Shown: positions 34,559 to 45,316, counted from the stretch's first letter. The stretch is DNA of 64,000 nucleotides from Paenibacillus sp. RUD330 (GCF_002243345.2 NZ_CP022655.2:4768001-4832000), one strand, 5' to 3'. Numbers and translations: made by a program. Notes: generated by a model from the letters alone, not told the origin.

Positions 34559-37066
34559 TCATATAATCGCCAACTGGAATTCCCCATTTCCCGCTGGATC
34601 TACGCCATACTCTTTCGAATACGCCGTCTCGTTCAACGCCATCACTCGACCTTGAAACAGGTAGTTCAAGTTCCCGCCTTTATCCAGTTTGCGAAGCTCC
34701 TGATCATACAGGCTAACCGTGTATGGCTGGGCTTTTCGCAGCCAATCTCCCAGCTCATTCGGCCGCAGCTCTCCGTTTAAAGCCAAAATAATCTCGGATG
34801 CATCGTCATTATACGGTACAATAACGGACTTCCCCGTGTTCGAAATCGCCTCGAAATGTCGTTCAACCGTAGCAATTGAACTTCGAGTGTACATCGGCGG
34901 GGCTGAATTGTGCTTGTCTTTGTAACGGTTGCATAAGGAACTATTGAGATCCAATAACGGATATAATGCAAAACCCTCCTGAGAAACGGGATAGTCCATC
35001 TTTTCCTTGATTTTGTCGTAGTAATAAGAGAAATATAAATCCATCGCTTTTATGGAGAGCAACTGATTATCGAAACATTCGGGCTTGCGCCTGAAATCAC
35101 CCAGCAACCGTTCCGTCTGCTCCGCTCCAAGCTTGATTTCCGGCAAACTGCGCAAGCTTTCTTCAGCCGATTGAATAATGTACACCTCGCGCAGCGAGTC
35201 TTTGCCGTGACGATTGCATCGCCCCGCTGCTTGGGCGATTGAATCCAATCCGGCGAGAGAGCGGATGACGCCTTGAAAACTGATGTCTACGCCTGCCTCG
35301 ATCAACTGCGTACTGATACAGATGATTCTCTCTTTTCCCCTCAGTGAATTGCGAATGGCATCCAAACTATCTTTGCGATGCGCCGGGCACATAAATGTGC
35401 TCAAGTGATAAAGCTTGATAGCTTCCTCGTTCATCCATTCCTGCGCTTTCAGAAAGTCAAAAAGCTTTCGTACTGCCGCCTTTGTATTGAGAATAATCAG
35501 CAAGCTGTCGATGTCGGCCATCCGTTCCGAAACGAATGCAGCCAATTGCTCGGTTGTCATTGCCCCTTGGTCCGTAACATCCCGCAGCTCCACTCTTTTA
35601 AATTGCTTCATTACTTGATTCGGATTGCAGATCATTTCCGGCTCGGAAGAAAGATGCACATTCCGCCGGACCTGCTGTAGCGCAGGCTGAGTCGCGGTGC
35701 AAAGAACAACGGTCGAACCGCATATGCCATGCAGGAAATTGACTGCTCCGTTAAACAACGAGATGCAATGAGAAGGCACAGCCTGCACCTCATCAAAGAT
35801 TACAACCGCATTGGCCAGCTGATGCAGCCGCCTGGCATTGCGGGAACCTTTGGCATAAAACGTGTTCAGAAATTGAACCATCGTCGTAAATATAATCGGA
35901 CGATCCCAGGTATCTCGTGCCAGACGCAGCTTTTTCCTCTCCAGGTCATAGGACTGATCTTCGTCTTCCTCATCGGGAGCTTGTTCCGGATCTAGCCACT
36001 TCCGCACATCAAAATCTTCCGCCACGTTGGAATGATACTCCAGAATCATATCATCGTTTTGTACGATCTTCCGAAGCTCAGCCACATTCTGCTCGATGAT
36101 CGTCGTGTAAGGCAAGACATAAACGATCCTTTCCTTACCCGTCTCGATTGCATGACGCAGCGCATAGCGAAAGCTGGCTAGCGTTTTTCCGCCGCCTGTA
36201 GGGATAGACAACGTGTAAATGCCGGACGGACGACGAACAGCAAAATCATCGCATTGCTTGGACATCTCATTGCGAAGACGATTAATGGGATGATCGGCAT
36301 CATCGGCCTGTCGGAAGCTATCCATTTTTTCAAGCAGAGATCGATAGGTCACGGTGAAAAAGGCATAGCTGTCAAAGACAGGATCGTCCTCTTCTTCTTC
36401 TTCGAATTGCCGAGTCTTGGTCCGATCCGCATCGATCAGACAACTAAATAGATATTTCACTGTCAACGAGGCGGTAATGGATGGGGGTTTGCAGTTTTTC
36501 ATGCGCCGAATGAGATGCTGCATCTCTCCCCTGGCCTTTTCAAAGTAAGCGTCCAACTCTGCCTCTCCCATTGTAGAGGAAAGAAATTCTTTAATGGCGT
36601 TATCATACCCAGGAAGCTTATCTAGCGGAGTTTCAATTCTTTTGAGAAAAGGAGAGTTTCCTTCCGGATCTAAGTAGTCCTTCAGGCCCCCATGATGAGA
36701 AAGGATGCAATTCGCTATCCATTCTGTCGTCCGCTTGTCTGCCTGATCGTCCGTGTTCAAATGAAACCGTTCAAAGAGCCACTTGCCGCCTGCCGTAGAG
36801 TGATCCACCGAGCCGCGTCTTGGAGGATCATGGGGGTTGGCAACCGCCGATTCGATATATGTCTTGAATTCAATCGTGTTCTTTCCTACGTCATGAAGCA
36901 AGCCCGACAAGCCTGCGAGGTGCTTAGCTCCGATTTTGGCCCCAAGCTTCTCCGCATATTGTTGAACCGCTAGAAGGTGGTCATGGACTGACTCGCGCTG
37001 ACCGTCCATTTGCCGGATATGAGCTACAAATTCTGGATGATTGGTAAGTTCTGAATTATTCGGCAT
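34559..37066 (-). CDS. cas3: Cas3 helicase-nuclease, type I-C
   Basis: An 835-residue effector nuclease. The N-terminal HD domain has [30 protein letters not shown] with the metal-binding HD pair, and [12 protein letters not shown]. The SF2 helicase has Walker [10 protein letters not shown], the DEVQ box in [19 protein letters not shown], and motif VI-like [21 protein letters not shown] precedes ATG 37066. As the first gene of the operon it is recruited to Cascade-marked DNA and degrades the target. No frameshift or lost motif is visible, so interference should work. Confidence 0.97.
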   Translation of the reverse strand: MPNNSELTNHPEFVAHIRQMDGQRESVHDHLLAVQQYAEKLGAKIGAKHLAGLSGLLHDVGKNTIEFKTYIESAVANPHDPPRRGSVDHSTAGGKWLFERFHLNTDDQADKRTTEWIANCILSHHGGLKDYLDPEGNSPFLKRIETPLDKLPGYDNAIKEFLSSTMGEAELDAYFEKARGEMQHLIRRMKNCKPPSITASLTVKYLFSCLIDADRTKTRQFEEEEEDDPVFDSYAFFTVTYRSLLEKMDSFRQADDADHPINRLRNEMSKQCDDFAVRRPSGIYTLSIPTGGGKTLASFRYALRHAIETGKERIVYVLPYTTIIEQNVAELRKIVQNDDMILEYHSNVAEDFDVRKWLDPEQAPDEEDEDQSYDLERKKLRLARDTWDRPIIFTTMVQFLNTFYAKGSRNARRLHQLANAVVIFDEVQAVPSHCISLFNGAVNFLHGICGSTVVLCTATQPALQQVRRNVHLSSEPEMICNPNQVMKQFKRVELRDVTDQGAMTTEQLAAFVSERMADIDSLLIILNTKAAVRKLFDFLKAQEWMNEEAIKLYHLSTFMCPAHRKDSLDAIRNSLRGKERIICISTQLIEAGVDISFQGVIRSLAGLDSIAQAAGRCNRHGKDSLREVYIIQSAEESLRSLPEIKLGAEQTERLLGDFRRKPECFDNQLLSIKAMDLYFSYYYDKIKEKMDYPVSQEGFALYPLLDLNSSLCNRYKDKHNSAPPMYTRSSIATVERHFEAISNTGKSVIVPYNDDASEIILALNGELRPNELGDWLRKAQPYTVSLYDQELRKLDKGGNLNYLFQGRVMALNETAYSKEYGVDPAGNGEFQLAII

Positions 37067-37270
37067 CCTCTTCCCTCCTAGAAATACAGGACCAAAGCAC
37101 CTAATTAAAAGTTATTACGAGAACTAAGGTTCGACAATCGCACACACAATCCTTCTTAAATTATGGAAAATATTCCAATAGGGATTTGGATGTGATTTAA
37201 TCCTGGTTAAGATTGAACATTCCGTTTGGCAATAATAATTTTGTTCCATTATGATAGGGGTGCAATCCTT
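37067..37270. other. Divergent intergenic region, cas operon upstream side
   Basis: About 200 AT-rich bases between cas3 (minus) and the leader of array 2 (plus). It must hold the cas operon promoter; I see no -35/-10 pair good enough to assign. A 73-codon minus frame across it has no family resemblance. Confidence 0.6.
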
Positions 37271-37451
37271 GTGCGAATGGCAAGCTCCCATAAAAAGCCG
37301 GGGAGATTCGCACCTCGAAACTTGTCGAATGAAGTTCAATTTCATAAAAAAGTATTCTCGTCAATCTTTGATACATACCTATTTTGATTGCAAAATTCGC
37401 AAAATCAGCCATTCTCATACCTTTCCAGAAAGGTTCGAGGCTGTTTCCGCT
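37271..37451 (+). promoter_or_regulatory. Leader of CRISPR array 2
   Basis: It contains the 43-bp element (37271-37313) bounded by GTGCGAAT and ATTCGCAC. The interior and right flank (for instance AAGCTCCCATAAAAA, then CACCTCGAAA and TGTCGAA) are nearly identical to the array 1 leader. The following 138 bp to the first repeat are AT-rich and diverged. Confidence 0.85.
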
Positions 37452-40400
37452 GTCGCTCCCCGTATGGGGAGCGTGGATTGAAATGCGTTCTTGGGCCTCA
37501 AAAACTATTGAAATGGGTTGTCGCTCCCCGTATGGGGAGCGTGGATTGAAATCCGTCCGTGTGTCCCTTTGGGACAGGCTGACGGTCAGGTCGCTCCCCG
37601 TATGGGGAGCGTGGATTGAAATAACACTCTTCAACAGCCTTGACCCCTGACTGTAGTCGCTCCCCGTATGGGGAGCGTGGATTGAAATTGCTGTTGGAAC
37701 AGAATGATTGCATTTTTGAGGTTTGTCGCTCCCCGTATGGGGAGCGTGGATTGAAATGGCTTGATCGTCCCGAAATTGCGCCGCCTCTTCGTCGCTCCCC
37801 GTATGGGGAGCGTGGATTGAAATAAAGGTTGTTAGCTGGGACAAGCTACCCGATGCGGTCGCTCCCCGTATGGGGAGCGTGGATTGAAATCGCAAGGCGC
37901 TGCCAGCTACCAATTGGATTTTGTAGGTCGCTCCCCGTATGGGGAGCGTGGATTGAAATCCCCTCTTAGATCGGCAATTCGTAATCTGTCGCCGTCGCTC
38001 CCCGTATGGGGAGCGTGGATTGAAATCACGGAAATGCTGGCGAATGCGATTAAGCATGAGTCGCTCCCCGTATGGGGAGCGTGGATTGAAATCGGATCAT
38101 CCGGGGCTGTCTGCTCCCTCCCTCCGTCGCTCCCCGTATGGGGAGCGTGGATTGAAATGCTCGAAACCAACAATGACACCATCCCGCCAGGGTCGCTCCC
38201 CGTATGGGGAGCGTGGATTGAAATTTTTTAATCAATGCGTTCGCTGGGTTGATGGAGAACAGTCGCTCCCCGTATGGGGAGCGTGGATTGAAATGCCCGT
38301 ATATCCCGATTGAAAAGGCGGATAACGGTCGCTCCCCGTATGGGGAGCGTGGATTGAAATAACATTGACCTGCCTATGACCTACGTCGATGGGGGTCGCT
38401 CCCCGTATGGGGAGCGTGGATTGAAATCAGTATCCCCCGAACTCCCCGAACGGGATCGACGTCGCTCCCCGTATGGGGAGCGTGGATTGAAATCGTGGGA
38501 ATTTGTTGTCTCCGAAATAGAGGAAATCGTCGCTCCCCGTATGGGGAGCGTGGATTGAAATACCCAACAAAAACCCACCAATACGCTATTATCATTGTCG
38601 CTCCCCGTATGGGGAGCGTGGATTGAAATGGCAGTTGGTGGCTTATCCGGCTGTGGAAAAGGGTCGCTCCCCGTATGGGGAGCGTGGATTGAAATGGCAG
38701 TTGGTGGCTTATCCGGCTGTGGAAAAGGGTCGCTCCCCGTATGGGGAGCGTGGATTGAAATCTCGTTGGTGAAGTCTGCCTCCACATAATGCACGTCGCT
38801 CCCCGTATGGGGAGCGTGGATTGAAATTTTCTAAGACCTACAGCGAATTCCTGAACAAAGGCGTCGCTCCCCGTATGGGGAGCGTGGATTGAAATATCCA
38901 GACAAATACTTGATTTTGAAAGAAGTGCTGTCGCTCCCCGTATGGGGAGCGTGGATTGAAATACTACACCTTACGTAATACGATTTTGTATGCCTAGTCG
39001 CTCCCCGTATGGGGAGCGTGGATTGAAATCGCGTGTCTATGTACAATTCCGTCACGCGCCCGAGTGTCGCTCCCCGTATGGGGAGCGTGGATTGAAATGC
39101 CGTCCGGCTCGTGATGCTGATAATGGCATCCGGTCGCTCCCCGTATGGGGAGCGTGGATTGAAATGTTTTTACTCGCAGGCGATGTCATCCAGGGCAGGC
39201 CGTCGCTCCCCGTATGGGGAGCGTGGATTGAAATGCCACAGAAAACACACGAACCGCGTCCTGGTCCAAGTCGCTCCCCGTATGGGGAGCGTGGATTGAA
39301 ATAAGCTCGGCGACCTGATCGTCACGACGCACATCCGTCGCTCCCCGTATGGGGAGCGTGGATTGAAATGGCATTATCGGCGGGGAGCTATTGCAGAAAG
39401 GAAGTCGCTCCCCGTATGGGGAGCGTGGATTGAAATCAGCAATGGTAAAGAACATCGCATCCATCCTCGGTCGCTCCCCGTATGGGGAGCGTGGATTGAA
39501 ATATCGTTACTTGGAGCAAAGGTGGCATCGGCTACCGTCGCTCCCCGTATGGGGAGCGTGGATTGAAATTCCACCAGTTCCCGAAGGGCAAACTCTGCTT
39601 TAGTCGCTCCCCGTATGGGGAGCGTGGATTGAAATACATTTTCGGCGGTGACACCGTGACGGAGAAGTTGTCGCTCCCCGTATGGGGAGCGTGGATTGAA
39701 ATCCATCAAGATACCGAATACCTGAACACCCTCTATCGTCGCTCCCCGTATGGGGAGCGTGGATTGAAATCTACAATCAGCCTTGGTTATTCCCTGGCTG
39801 ATGTGGGTCGCTCCCCGTATGGGGAGCGTGGATTGAAATAGGCAATGTAATTCGAATAGTTTTATCCGAAAACTCATCGCTCCCCGTATGGGGAGCGTGG
39901 ATTGAAATCGGAACACGGTTTACCATCCGACGTGTCAAAGCTAGTCGCTCCCCGTATGGGGAGCGTGGATTGAAATAATCCTATCAACGATGAATTGGAC
40001 CAAATTGAAGCGTCGCTCCCCGTATGGGGAGCGTGGATTGAAATAAAGAGGTGTGTTGAAATGGGTAACGGTATTCCTACGTCGCTCCCCGTATGGGGAG
40101 CGTGGATTGAAATAATACAGGTGCCTGCTGATAATGATCGGATGGCTGTCGCTCCCCGTATGGGGAGCGTGGATTGAAATTGCTGTCTTTGTGGTGATAC
40201 GCTTGTTTTCTGCAGTCGCTCCCCGTATGGGGAGCGTGGATTGAAATTGCTGTCTTTGTGGTGATACGCTTGTTTTCTGCAGTCGCTCCCCGTATGGGGA
40301 GCGTGGATTGAAATTTCGAAATGGAAATCTATTCTGATGCAAAGGTCACCGTCGCTCCCCGTATGGGGAGCGTGGATTGAAATGTCCTCATGGGCATTGA

Positions 40401-41398
40401 GAGCATCCGTCACCTTGAGTCGCTCCCCGTATGGGGAGCGTGGATTGAAATCCGGTCCCCTCTCGATCTACCAAAATTGTGCAGGTCGCTCCCCGTATGG
40501 GGAGCGTGGATTGAAATCATTCGTACAGGACGGTTTCACTGGCGCCGACCATGTCGCTCCCCGTATGGGGAGCGTGGATTGAAATTGATAAAGTCCGATG
40601 AGGGCAGTTGCCAGATTGACCGTCGCTCCCCGTATGGGGAGCGTGGATTGAAATGCTGCTGGCGTCAATCCAATTCGCTGCGGATTACCGTCGCTCCCCG
40701 TATGGGGAGCGTGGATTGAAATCCTGTAATCGTCTTTGATGGTATGGGCCTGCATGTCGCTCCCCGTATGGGGAGCGTGGATTGAAATCTTGCTCCGCTC
40801 AGGATCAGAAAGGCTTGCGGGCTGGTCGCTCCCCGTATGGGGAGCGTGGATTGAAATCGAATCGCCGGCTTCGTAAGCGACAAGCGAGAGGGTCGCTCCC
40901 CGTATGGGGAGCGTGGATTGAAATAGCCAAATCAACCCCTCCCTTTACCCCGAAATTGCGTCGCTCCCCGTATGGGGAGCGTGGATTGAAATGATTTGTC
41001 GAGTGCTGTATCCTTGCTCTCGGTGCATGTCGCTCCCCGTATGGGGAGCGTGGATTGAAATTAATTACAAATATTACTATGCTCCTTACAAGGATCGTCG
41101 TTCCCCGTATGGGGAGCGTGGATTGAAATCGGCTCGAAATGATCTGGACGAGCTCAAGACTACGGTCGCTCCCCGTATGGGGAGCGTGGATTGAAATCTA
41201 CTGCTGCGGAGCGCGGAATTGCCTATGAGAAAGTCGCTCCCCGTATGCGGAGCGTGGATAGAAATGTTTCGTTGACCACGCGGGCGGGCAGCGTTAGAGT
41301 CGCTCCCCGCATGGGGAGCGTGGATTGAATGCGTACCCGAAGTCGAGCCCGCGTTTAATCCGGTCGTCGCTCCCCGCATGGGGTGCGTAGATTGAAAC
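37452..41398 (+). CRISPR. CRISPR array 2 (type I-C, about 59 repeats)
   Basis: Fifty-nine 33-bp repeats, counted by hand, in plus orientation. They begin GTCGCTCCCCGTATGGGGAG and end GTGGATTGAAAT, so they differ from array 1 only at one hairpin-loop base (A for G). Repeats are uniform until 39876 (A for G at position 1) and become degenerate from about 41097 to 41398, the trailer end. Adjacent duplicated spacers lie at 38630-38662 with 38696-38728, and at 40181-40214 with 40248-40281. The sixth spacer (37824-37857) is identical to two spacers of array 1. Many apparent short proteins here are repeat artefacts. Confidence 0.98.
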
Positions 41399-41665
41399 AA
41401 CATCTATGTCACCGAGGGCGGTGTGCTAATGAGTTGCTCTCCGTATGGGAAGGTGAATTGAAACTGATGGCTATTGTCAGAACGGTCCTAAAGCCGGATC
41501 ACTCTCCGTTTAGGCATATTGCGTTTAAACTGCCCCCACACAAATGACACCATTAAAAAAATCGCTCCCCTTATCAGGGAGCGTGGTTTAAAACTTGAGT
41601 GGGTTCGTTAACTAGCTCAATCATCCCTTTACGGAAGTGTTTCACCAAAAAATGTTGCATCCCCG
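41399..41665 (+). repeat. Decayed trailer of CRISPR array 2
   Basis: Two remnants of the repeat remain, at about 41432-41464 (GTTGCTCTCCGTATGGGA and an ATTGAAAC end) and 41560-41594 (ATCGCTCCCCTTATCAGG with a TTTAAAAC end). They show the array was once longer. Nothing else is seen before the next gene. Confidence 0.75.
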
Positions 41666-42745
41666 TCACTCCCCGCCCTCGCCCCCATACCTGCTCCGCA
41701 GCCGCCGCACCGCATCCATCAGCTCCCGCCCCGCGAGCTTCTCCGCCTGTCCGTACAGCGGCTCCCACAGAGCCATCCACTCCCGCCGCTCCGGCTCCTG
41801 CAGGTCGACGATGTTCATCAGGCGGCCGCTCCGCATTTCCGCCAGCTCCTTGCGGCTCATTTCCCGCGCGCTCTCGTTGGCCCAGCCGGTCGTCTCGCGC
41901 ATCGCCTCCTGGATGATGGCCTGAACGTCGGCCGGCAGGCTTTCCCAGAAGGAGCGGTTCATCAGCACGGCATACCCGAGATAGGCGTGATTGCTGACCG
42001 TCATGTATTTTTGCACCTGGTAGAACTTCTTGCTGTAAATATTCGTGATCGTATTCTCCCCGCCGTCGACCCCTCCGCTCTCGTAAGCCTTGTACACGCT
42101 GTTGAACGGAATGTCCGAAGTCGAAGCGCCCAGAGCGCGGAACTGGGCATCGACGATCGGGCCCGGTAGGATGCGGAATTTCATGCCGCTGAAATCCTCG
42201 GGATGCACAAGGGGCTTGCCGCTCGACGTCATCTGCTTGAACCCGTTGCCCCAGAAGGCGAGGCCGATCATGCCCCGGCTCTCCAGCCGCTTGAACAGCA
42301 GCGAGCCGACCTCGCCGCTGAACGCCTCCTCCACCGCCTCTTCCGTGCGGAAGGCGAAGGGCAGGTCCATGACGCTCCACTCCGGCATATGGGTCGATAG
42401 ATTGGAAAAGGCCGGCGCGATCATCTGCACATCCCCTCGCGCCAGAGCGGCCTGCTCGTCCGGCTCCGTGAACAGCGTTCCGTTCGGAAACAGCTGCACC
42501 TGCACCTTGCCGCCCGACTTCTCCTCCACCAAGTCCGCGAACCGCTGCGCGGCGAGCCCTTTGGGCGTATTCTCCGCCACGACGTAGCTGAACTTGATCA
42601 CATGCCTGCCGCTGAAGCCCATCTGCTCGTCATCCGCCGGCAGAGGACCCGGCAGCTTGTACCCTCCAAGCCAGAATATGGACAGCACGGCCGCTGCCGC
42701 CAGCAGCAGCCCGCCGCCCCATAACCTGAATCGCCTTCTGCCCAT
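41666..42745 (-). CDS. dctB: TRAP-type C4-dicarboxylate-binding protein (DctB/DctP family)
   Basis: A 359-residue secreted protein with an N-terminal membrane anchor or signal (RFRLWGGGLLLAAAAVLSIFWLGGY) and no lipobox. The DctP fold shows VIKFSYVVAENTPKGLAAQRFADLVEEKSGGKVQVQLFPNG, the ligand-binding Arg in FRILPGPIVDAQFRALGAS, and NSVYKAYESGGVDGGENTITNIYSKKFYQVQKYMTVSNHAYLGY. No TRAP permease genes (DctQ/DctM) are near. Instead it diverges from a DctS-like kinase, exactly as B. subtilis DctB, which acts as a co-sensor for C4-dicarboxylates rather than as a TRAP component. The symbol follows that model. Confidence 0.85.
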   Translation of the reverse strand: MGRRRFRLWGGGLLLAAAAVLSIFWLGGYKLPGPLPADDEQMGFSGRHVIKFSYVVAENTPKGLAAQRFADLVEEKSGGKVQVQLFPNGTLFTEPDEQAALARGDVQMIAPAFSNLSTHMPEWSVMDLPFAFRTEEAVEEAFSGEVGSLLFKRLESRGMIGLAFWGNGFKQMTSSGKPLVHPEDFSGMKFRILPGPIVDAQFRALGASTSDIPFNSVYKAYESGGVDGGENTITNIYSKKFYQVQKYMTVSNHAYLGYAVLMNRSFWESLPADVQAIIQEAMRETTGWANESAREMSRKELAEMRSGRLMNIVDLQEPERREWMALWEPLYGQAEKLAGRELMDAVRRLRSRYGGEGGE

Positions 42746-42963
42746 TCCTCCGCGCCTCCTGTCCTTGCCCTCATGGAGCTCATCCTCATGGACTTCAGCT
42801 CCATGTAGAGCCGATCCTCATGGACATCATCTTACCCTACCCGACCGCTTTTGTAGAAGCCCAGGCCCGCTATGCCCGCAGGTTTGCATGCCGCATGCTC
42901 TGGTGTATGATGATGGGAAAGCGGCCCAGCCCTATTCCAACCTGCAAGGAGACAGGCCCGAAC
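42746..42963. other. Divergent promoter region of the Dct genes
   Basis: A 218-bp gap between dctB and the kinase gene. It has a short imperfect direct repeat around TCCTCATGGAC (about 42784-42823). No clear promoter could be assigned. The response regulator may bind here. Confidence 0.4.
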
Positions 42964-44586
42964 ATGCTCAAGCAGCTTAAAATCAACTGGAAAATCGCGC
43001 TGCTCTCCTTCGGCATCGTCCTGTTCGCGCTCATTGCCGGCGGCGGCGTCGCGGTCGGCAGCATCCTCCACCTGCAGGAGGAGGAGCTCGGAAGGCGGCT
43101 GCTCGTCACCGCCAGGACGGCGGCCAGCCTTCCGGAGATCGTCGCAGGGCTGGAGGATGAAGCCCGGCAGCCCGAGCTGCGGGAAGCGGCCGAGAAAATC
43201 GGCATCATCCATGACGCCACCTATGTGGTGGTCATGGACATGCGGCATAAGCGGCTGGCGCATCCAGTGCCGAATCGGGTCGGCACCTACTCCCGGGGAA
43301 CCGATGAAGGGCCGGCATTCGCCGAGCACAGCTATGTATCCAAAGCGAAGGGAGAGCTCGGCACCGCGCTGCGCGCCTTCGTCCCGGTCATGGACAGCTC
43401 GCATATGCAGATCGGCACCGTTCTCGTAGGGCGCGTCCTCCCCTCGCCACGCGAGGTCATCCTGCCCTTCGCCGGGCAGATCTCCACCATTCTGCTGCTG
43501 TCGATGCTGGTCGGACTAGCCGGCTCATGGGCGCTGGCGAGACAAATCAAAAAAGATATGTTCGACATGGAACCGCTGGAGATCGCGCGGCTGCTGGTGG
43601 AGCGTGACGCGACGTTCCACGCGATGCATGAGGGCGTCATCGCCATCCACAACGATGAGCGGATCGCCGTCTTCAACGAACGGGCCCGGCAGATTTTCCA
43701 TATCGGCGGCGAAGTGGTCGGACGGCCCATCCGCGAGGTCCTCCCCGATACACGGCTGCCGGAAATTCTGGAGCTGGATGCTCCGGTCTACCAGCAGGAA
43801 ATCTTCATCGGCGGCCAGCATATTGTCAGCAACCGCGTTCCGATCCGCGTACAGGGGCATACCGTCGGAGCAGTAGCCATTTTCCAGGATCGGACCGAAG
43901 TCGCCAGGATGGCGGAAGAGCTGGCCGGGGTAAAAGCATTCGTAGACACGGTGCGGGTCCAAAACCATGAGTATATGAACCGCCTGCATACGATCGGGGG
44001 ACTGATCCAGCTCGGACAGGGCGAGCAGGCGCTCGACTACCTGTTCCGCATGTCGGGAGAGCGGGAGGAGCTGAACCGGTTCCTCGGCACCCGGTTTTTC
44101 CATGACAGCCTGACAGGCTTGCTGCTCGGCAAGATCAGCCGCGGCCAGGAGCTCGGCATCGACGTGCAGATCGATCCCCACAGCCGGCTGCAGCATTTCC
44201 CGGAGCATCTCGACCATCATGACTTCGTCGTCCTGCTCGGCAATCTGATCGAAAATGCCTTCGATTCGCTGGCGGCCGCTCCTGAACCCAGACGCGTGCT
44301 CGTCAGCCTGGAGCAGGACGACTAGCAGCTCTCGCTGCTCGTCGAGGACAACGGCTGCGGCATGGACGAGCATGTCCGCCGCCGCATGTTCGAGCGAGGC
44401 TTCAGCACCAAGCCCGGCGACGGCCGGGGCATCGGCATGCATCTGATCGCAGGCATCGCCGAGAAGGGCGGCGGAACGATCCAGGTCGAATCCGCGCCCG
44501 GAGCAGGCACATCCATCACGCTGTTCTTCCCGATGACGGAGGAGAGACAGCCGGAGAAAGGAAAAGGCGAAAATGAAGACGGTTGA
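42964..44586 (+). pseudogene. dctS: DctS/CitA-family sensor histidine kinase, interrupted by in-frame TAG
   Basis: From ATG 42964 (AAGGAGA upstream) the frame runs 453 codons to TAG at 44323-44325, then continues in the same frame for 86 more codons to 44586; the total of about 540 matches full-length DctS. Features are helix 1 (IALLSFGIVLFALIAGGGVAVGS), a PASTA-less PDC sensor with VVMDMRHKRLAHPVPNRVGTYSRGTDE, helix 2 (ISTILLLSMLVGLAGSWAL), a PAS domain, the phosphorylated His in QNHEYMNRLHTIGGLIQLG, and the N box LGNLIENAFDSL. After the stop come the G1 box VEDNGCGM and G2 box GDGRGIGMHL. One base (TAG from GAG or CAG) explains it. The gene is therefore inactive, read through, or miscalled in sequencing. 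Confidence 0.85.
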
Positions 44587-45274
44587 GGTCATCCTGATCG
44601 AAGACGATCCCATGGTCCGCGAGGTGAACCGGCAATTCGTGGAATCGGCGGAAGGCTTCCGCGTCGTCGGCACCGCTTCCGGCGGACGGGAAGGCATGGA
44701 GCTGATCCGGCGCATGAATCCGGATCTGGTCATTCTCGACATTTACATGCCTGGACTTGACGGCATCCAGACGCTGCGCCAGCTGCGCAGCGAAGGCCAT
44801 GCAGCCGGAGTCATCGTCATCAGCGCCGCCAACGACCGGGACACGATCCGCTCCATGGTGCAGGGCGGAGCGGACGATTACATCATGAAGCCGTTCAAGG
44901 CGGAGCGCGTGCGGGAAGCCCTCCTGCGCTGGCGCCAGCGCAGCGAGCAGCTCGCCGACGGCGGGGAGCTGGATCAAGGCGAGCTGGACCGGTTCCTGCA
45001 CGGCGCGGGCCTTTCGGCATCAGCCGCCCCTCCTTCCGGGAGCGGAGGCAGCCTTCCCAAAGGGCTGCAAGCGGCTACGCTGGCACAGATTCTCCGCTAT
45101 CTGGGGCTGCAGCCGGAAGCTGTGTCGGCCGAGAGCGTCGCCGAAAACGTCGGCATCGCCCGGGTGACCGCCAGACGGTATTTGGAGCATCTGGCCAAGA
45201 GCGGCCAGGTCACTCTGCAGCTTCAATACGGCCTCGGCCGGCCGGTCAACCTTTATTCTCTGAACAAAACCTGA
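44573..45274 (+). CDS. dctR: DctR/CitB-family response regulator
   Basis: A 233-residue regulator. The receiver domain (residues 1-125) has IEDDPMVREVNRQFVE, the phosphoacceptor Asp in DLVILDIYMPGLDG and the Lys in DDYIMKPFKAERV. After a Ser/Gly/Pro linker, the C-terminal helix-turn-helix contains SAESVAENVGIARVTARRYLEHLAKSGQVTLQLQYGLGRPVNLY, typical of CitB/DctR. Its start overlaps the kinase frame by 14 bases. By analogy with B. subtilis it should activate the dicarboxylate symporter gene 46985-48283. With the kinase interrupted, it may be unphosphorylated. Confidence 0.92.
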   Translation: MKTVEVILIEDDPMVREVNRQFVESAEGFRVVGTASGGREGMELIRRMNPDLVILDIYMPGLDGIQTLRQLRSEGHAAGVIVISAANDRDTIRSMVQGGADDYIMKPFKAERVREALLRWRQRSEQLADGGELDQGELDRFLHGAGLSASAAPPSGSGGSLPKGLQAATLAQILRYLGLQPEAVSAESVAENVGIARVTARRYLEHLAKSGQVTLQLQYGLGRPVNLYSLNKT

Positions 45275-45284
45275 TCGTCATACG

Positions 45285-45316
45285 AACCGCAGCAAGCGCC
45301 GGCTGCGGTTTTTTTT
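45285..45316 (+). terminator. Rho-independent terminator of dctSR
   Basis: AACCGCAGC and GCTGCGGTT stem followed by a run of T, 10 bases after the dctR stop codon. Confidence 0.92.

Noticed and set aside
37124-37345. A 73-codon minus frame upstream of cas3
   Set aside because: It covers the array 2 leader and lacks a start context or homology.
37384-41403. Open frames with SLPVWGAWIEI or RSPYGERGLK repeats
   Set aside because: Translations of array 2 repeats on both strands.
42784-42823. Direct repeat around TCCTCATGGAC as a DctR site
   Set aside because: Imperfect and short; no consensus known to me that it matches.
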